7,397 nucleotides of DNA, taken from contig JAIRTI010000069.1 of NCBI GenBank assembly GCA_031255035.1, positions 1 to 7,397 of the forward strand, written 5' to 3'. The translations under genes were made by a program, and so were the position numbers. Source of the DNA: Desulfovibrio sp. GTDB lineage: Bacteria > Desulfobacterota > Desulfovibrionia > Desulfovibrionales > Desulfovibrionaceae. Under the pieces are notes generated by a model that searched no databases, had not been told where the DNA came from, and was given only the letters and a program-made list of their open reading frames with translations. Of the stretch, positions 6,357 through 7,397 are shown piece after piece (the first letter of the stretch is position 1; each line of letters begins with the position of its first letter).

Positions 6357-6682
6357 TAGCCGCGGTTTTTCATTTCCCGCAGGATGAACGAGGGCAGGAC
6401 CAGGCGGGAAAGCAGCGGCGCCGCGATAATCACCGGAACCAGGATGGCGCAGCCGATTTTCCCCAGGTCGAAAATGCTTTCGGGTTGGGCGGTCACGTTC
6501 AGAAAGCGCAGGGCGAAATCAAAATAAGGCGGCAGGGCCACCAGGGCCACGGCCAGCGTCGGCAGAAGCAGCAGGGGGTGCCGCAGCGCCTTGCGCACCA
6601 CGGCGGGGCGTTCATCCTCCGGCACCGGGGCCAGAACGGGGTAGCGCCTTGCCAGGCGCCGGCCGCGTGAAGATTGTTGCAT
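6353..6682 (-). CDS. Small two-helix membrane protein of unknown function
   Basis: The product is 109 residues from the ATG at 6682, which has AAGGA (6690-6694) 7 bases upstream. The frame stays open to an earlier ATG at 6769, but that start would overlap the end of the FKBP gene and lacks comparable support. The N-terminus is basic (MQQSSRGRRLARRYPV), followed by two hydrophobic segments at about 36-55 (HPLLLLPTLAVALVALPPYF) and 73-96 (LGKIGCAILVPVIIAAPLLS and on), and a short tail ending KNRGY. The basic N-terminus followed by two helices predicts an inner-membrane hairpin with both ends in the cytoplasm. I do not recognise a family. It ends 30 bases before the ABC-F start on the same strand, so the two may share a transcript, but this gives no function. 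Confidence 0.75.
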   Translation of the reverse strand: MQQSSRGRRLARRYPVLAPVPEDERPAVVRKALRHPLLLLPTLAVALVALPPYFDFALRFLNVTAQPESIFDLGKIGCAILVPVIIAAPLLSRLVLPSFILREMKNRGY

Positions 6683-6725
6683 GGCGCTATCCTTGTAAGG
6701 AGAAACAGGAGGGCGAACCTTGGGT

Positions 6726-6747
6726 AAAAAAGCTCCGGCCTCCGGGC
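6726..6747 (-). terminator. Candidate intrinsic terminator after the FKBP gene
   Basis: Five bases after the FKBP stop, the minus strand reads GCCCGGAGGCCGGAGC (6732-6747). It can form a six-pair GC-rich stem with one bulged A and an AGG loop, followed at once by six T residues (6726-6731). The stem is short but strong, and the T-run is well placed. It would end most FKBP transcripts before the small membrane-protein gene. Confidence 0.55.
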
Positions 6748-6752
6748 AGGGT

Positions 6753-7217
6753 TCAGCGCAGGCGCTCAACCTCGAAAAAAAGCGTCGCGTTCGGCGGAAT
6801 CAGGTTGCCCGCGCCATGTTTGCCGTAGCCAAGGGCGGGCGGCACGATCAGAGCGCGCTTTTCGCCGAGGTTCATATCCATGAGGGCTTCATCCCAGGCC
6901 TTGATGACCTGACCGGCGCCCACGGTAAAGGAAAAGGGACCGCGGCCGACAGACCGATCGAAAAGCTTGCCGTTCATCAGGCGGCCCACATAGTGGGTAT
7001 CCACGGTCTGCCCTTTGTCGGGTTTCTTGCCTTTCCCCGGCCGCAACACGACATACTTCAGGCCCGAACGCGTCGTTCTGGCCTTTTTTTCATATTGGGC
7101 GATTTCCTGGCCGGCCTTTTTCTCGTCATCCGTGAGTTCCTCCGCGCAAGCGGCTGACGCCACATACAAAACCAGGGCGAAAGCGGCCAGGGTCAGAGTC
7201 AGCAATGGCTTTTTCAT
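6753..7217 (-). CDS. Secreted FKBP-type peptidyl-prolyl cis-trans isomerase
   Basis: The 154-residue product begins with a signal peptide (MKKPLLTLTL plus a hydrophobic core to about residue 20, then ASAACAEE). Signal peptidase I cleavage near residue 22-25 is likely; Cys24 is preceded by SAA, a poor lipobox. A charged linker (about 26-50) leads into one FKBP domain (about 51-154), which catalyses cis-trans isomerisation of Xaa-Pro bonds in periplasmic proteins. Active-site positions are conserved: Tyr76 in THYVGRL, Phe86-Asp87 in LFDRS, Phe97, Val104-Ile105 and Trp108 in GQVIKAWDEAL, Tyr131 in LGYGKHG, and Phe148 in FFEVERL. It is shorter than FkpA/Mip and lacks their long dimerisation helices. 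The ATG has AAGGA (7225-7229) 7 bases upstream. It lies downstream of the tRNA-Arg and its terminator, and no clear promoter is visible in the short gap. Confidence 0.94.
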   Translation of the reverse strand: MKKPLLTLTLAAFALVLYVASAACAEELTDDEKKAGQEIAQYEKKARTTRSGLKYVVLRPGKGKKPDKGQTVDTHYVGRLMNGKLFDRSVGRGPFSFTVGAGQVIKAWDEALMDMNLGEKRALIVPPALGYGKHGAGNLIPPNATLFFEVERLR

Positions 7218-7261
7218 GCGTTTTTCCTTGGCGAAAAAAAATGGGGCCGCGAGGCGCGGTG

Positions 7262-7293
7262 AAAAAGGACTTGGATTTCACTCCAAGTCCTTT
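7262..7293 (-). terminator. Intrinsic terminator of the tRNA-Arg transcript
   Basis: On the minus strand AAAGGACTTGGA, a 6-base loop GTGAAA and the exact complement TCCAAGTCCTTT form a 12-bp perfect stem (7264-7275 with 7282-7293). With two further Ts it ends in a run of five T (7262-7266). It lies 10 bases beyond the tRNA 3' end, so it probably ends the tRNA transcript and separates it from the FKBP gene. Confidence 0.85.
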
Positions 7294-7303
7294 GCTGTTC
7301 AGG

Positions 7304-7380
7304 TGGCGCGCCAGAAAGGAATCGAACCCTTGACCGTCGGTTTAGAAGACCGATGCTCTATCCAACTGAGCTACTGGCGC
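7304..7380 (-). tRNA. tRNA-Arg, anticodon TCT
   Basis: The minus strand folds as a full cloverleaf. The acceptor stem is GCGCCAG/CTGGCGC (7 bp), the D-arm is GCTC/GAGC with AGTTGGATA in the loop, and the anticodon stem is TCGGT/ACCGA around loop CTTCTAA, giving anticodon TCT (Arg, reading AGA/AGG). The T-arm is AAGGG/CCTTT with loop TTCGATT. The discriminator is G at 7307 and CCA is encoded at 7304-7306. The body is 74 bases without CCA. Only 17 bases upstream are visible, so its promoter or any preceding tRNA lies outside the window. Confidence 0.97.
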
Positions 7381-7397
7381 GTTTGTGCCGCTGTTTT

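Noticed and set aside
6683..6769. N-terminal extension of the small membrane protein to an ATG at 6769
   Set aside because: It would overlap the FKBP 3' end and pass through the candidate terminator; the ATG at 6682 has a well-spaced AAGGA.
7240..7259. Second hairpin (CCGCG/CGCGG) with a nearby T8 run upstream of the FKBP gene
   Set aside because: The stem is five pairs and is separated from the T-run by CCCCA, so it does not fit an intrinsic terminator. The strong one at 7262-7293 already serves the tRNA.

Overview
This is a GC-rich window with dense coding. Its gene content and base composition suggest a Desulfovibrio-like sulfate reducer of the Desulfovibrionaceae. That is inferred from HypD/HypE [NiFe]-hydrogenase maturation factors beside a DapL-type lysine/peptidoglycan aminotransferase, and not from any marker gene. 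All the recognisable genes look intact except the one cut by the left edge.

Left end (1-711): a leftward gene, cut by the window edge, encodes an exported or membrane-anchored protein with an Ala/Pro/Val-rich stalk built from 24-bp repeats, leading into what looks like a Sel1-type repeat. A 323-bp divergent intergenic region separates it from hypD. It carries a good rightward sigma70-like promoter, a weaker leftward one and a 33-codon candidate leader ORF.

Centre-left (712-2929): hypD and hypE run rightward as a two-gene unit. HypE makes the thiocyanate on its C-terminal Cys, and HypD with HypC (not in this window) carries the iron that receives the cyanide, during assembly of the Fe(CN)2CO centre of [NiFe] hydrogenases. 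No hypA, hypB, hypC, hypF or hydrogenase structural gene is present here.

Middle (2928-2965): a perfect 16-bp inverted repeat separates hypE from the convergent dapL and overlaps both stop codons.

Right part (2959-7217, all leftward): read in transcription order, these are a secreted FKBP-type prolyl isomerase with its own likely terminator, a 109-residue two-helix membrane protein of unknown function, an ABC-F ribosome-associated ATPase, and dapL. The gaps are short (about 30 to 130 bases), so partial cotranscription is possible. A weak promoter-like match just before the ABC-F gene could produce a leaderless message.

Right end (7262-7380): a leftward tRNA-Arg(UCU) with an encoded CCA end and a clear intrinsic terminator.

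I see no mobile element, CRISPR array, defence island or obviously new multi-gene system. This looks like ordinary core genome with a few small regulatory or structural curiosities, listed as findings.
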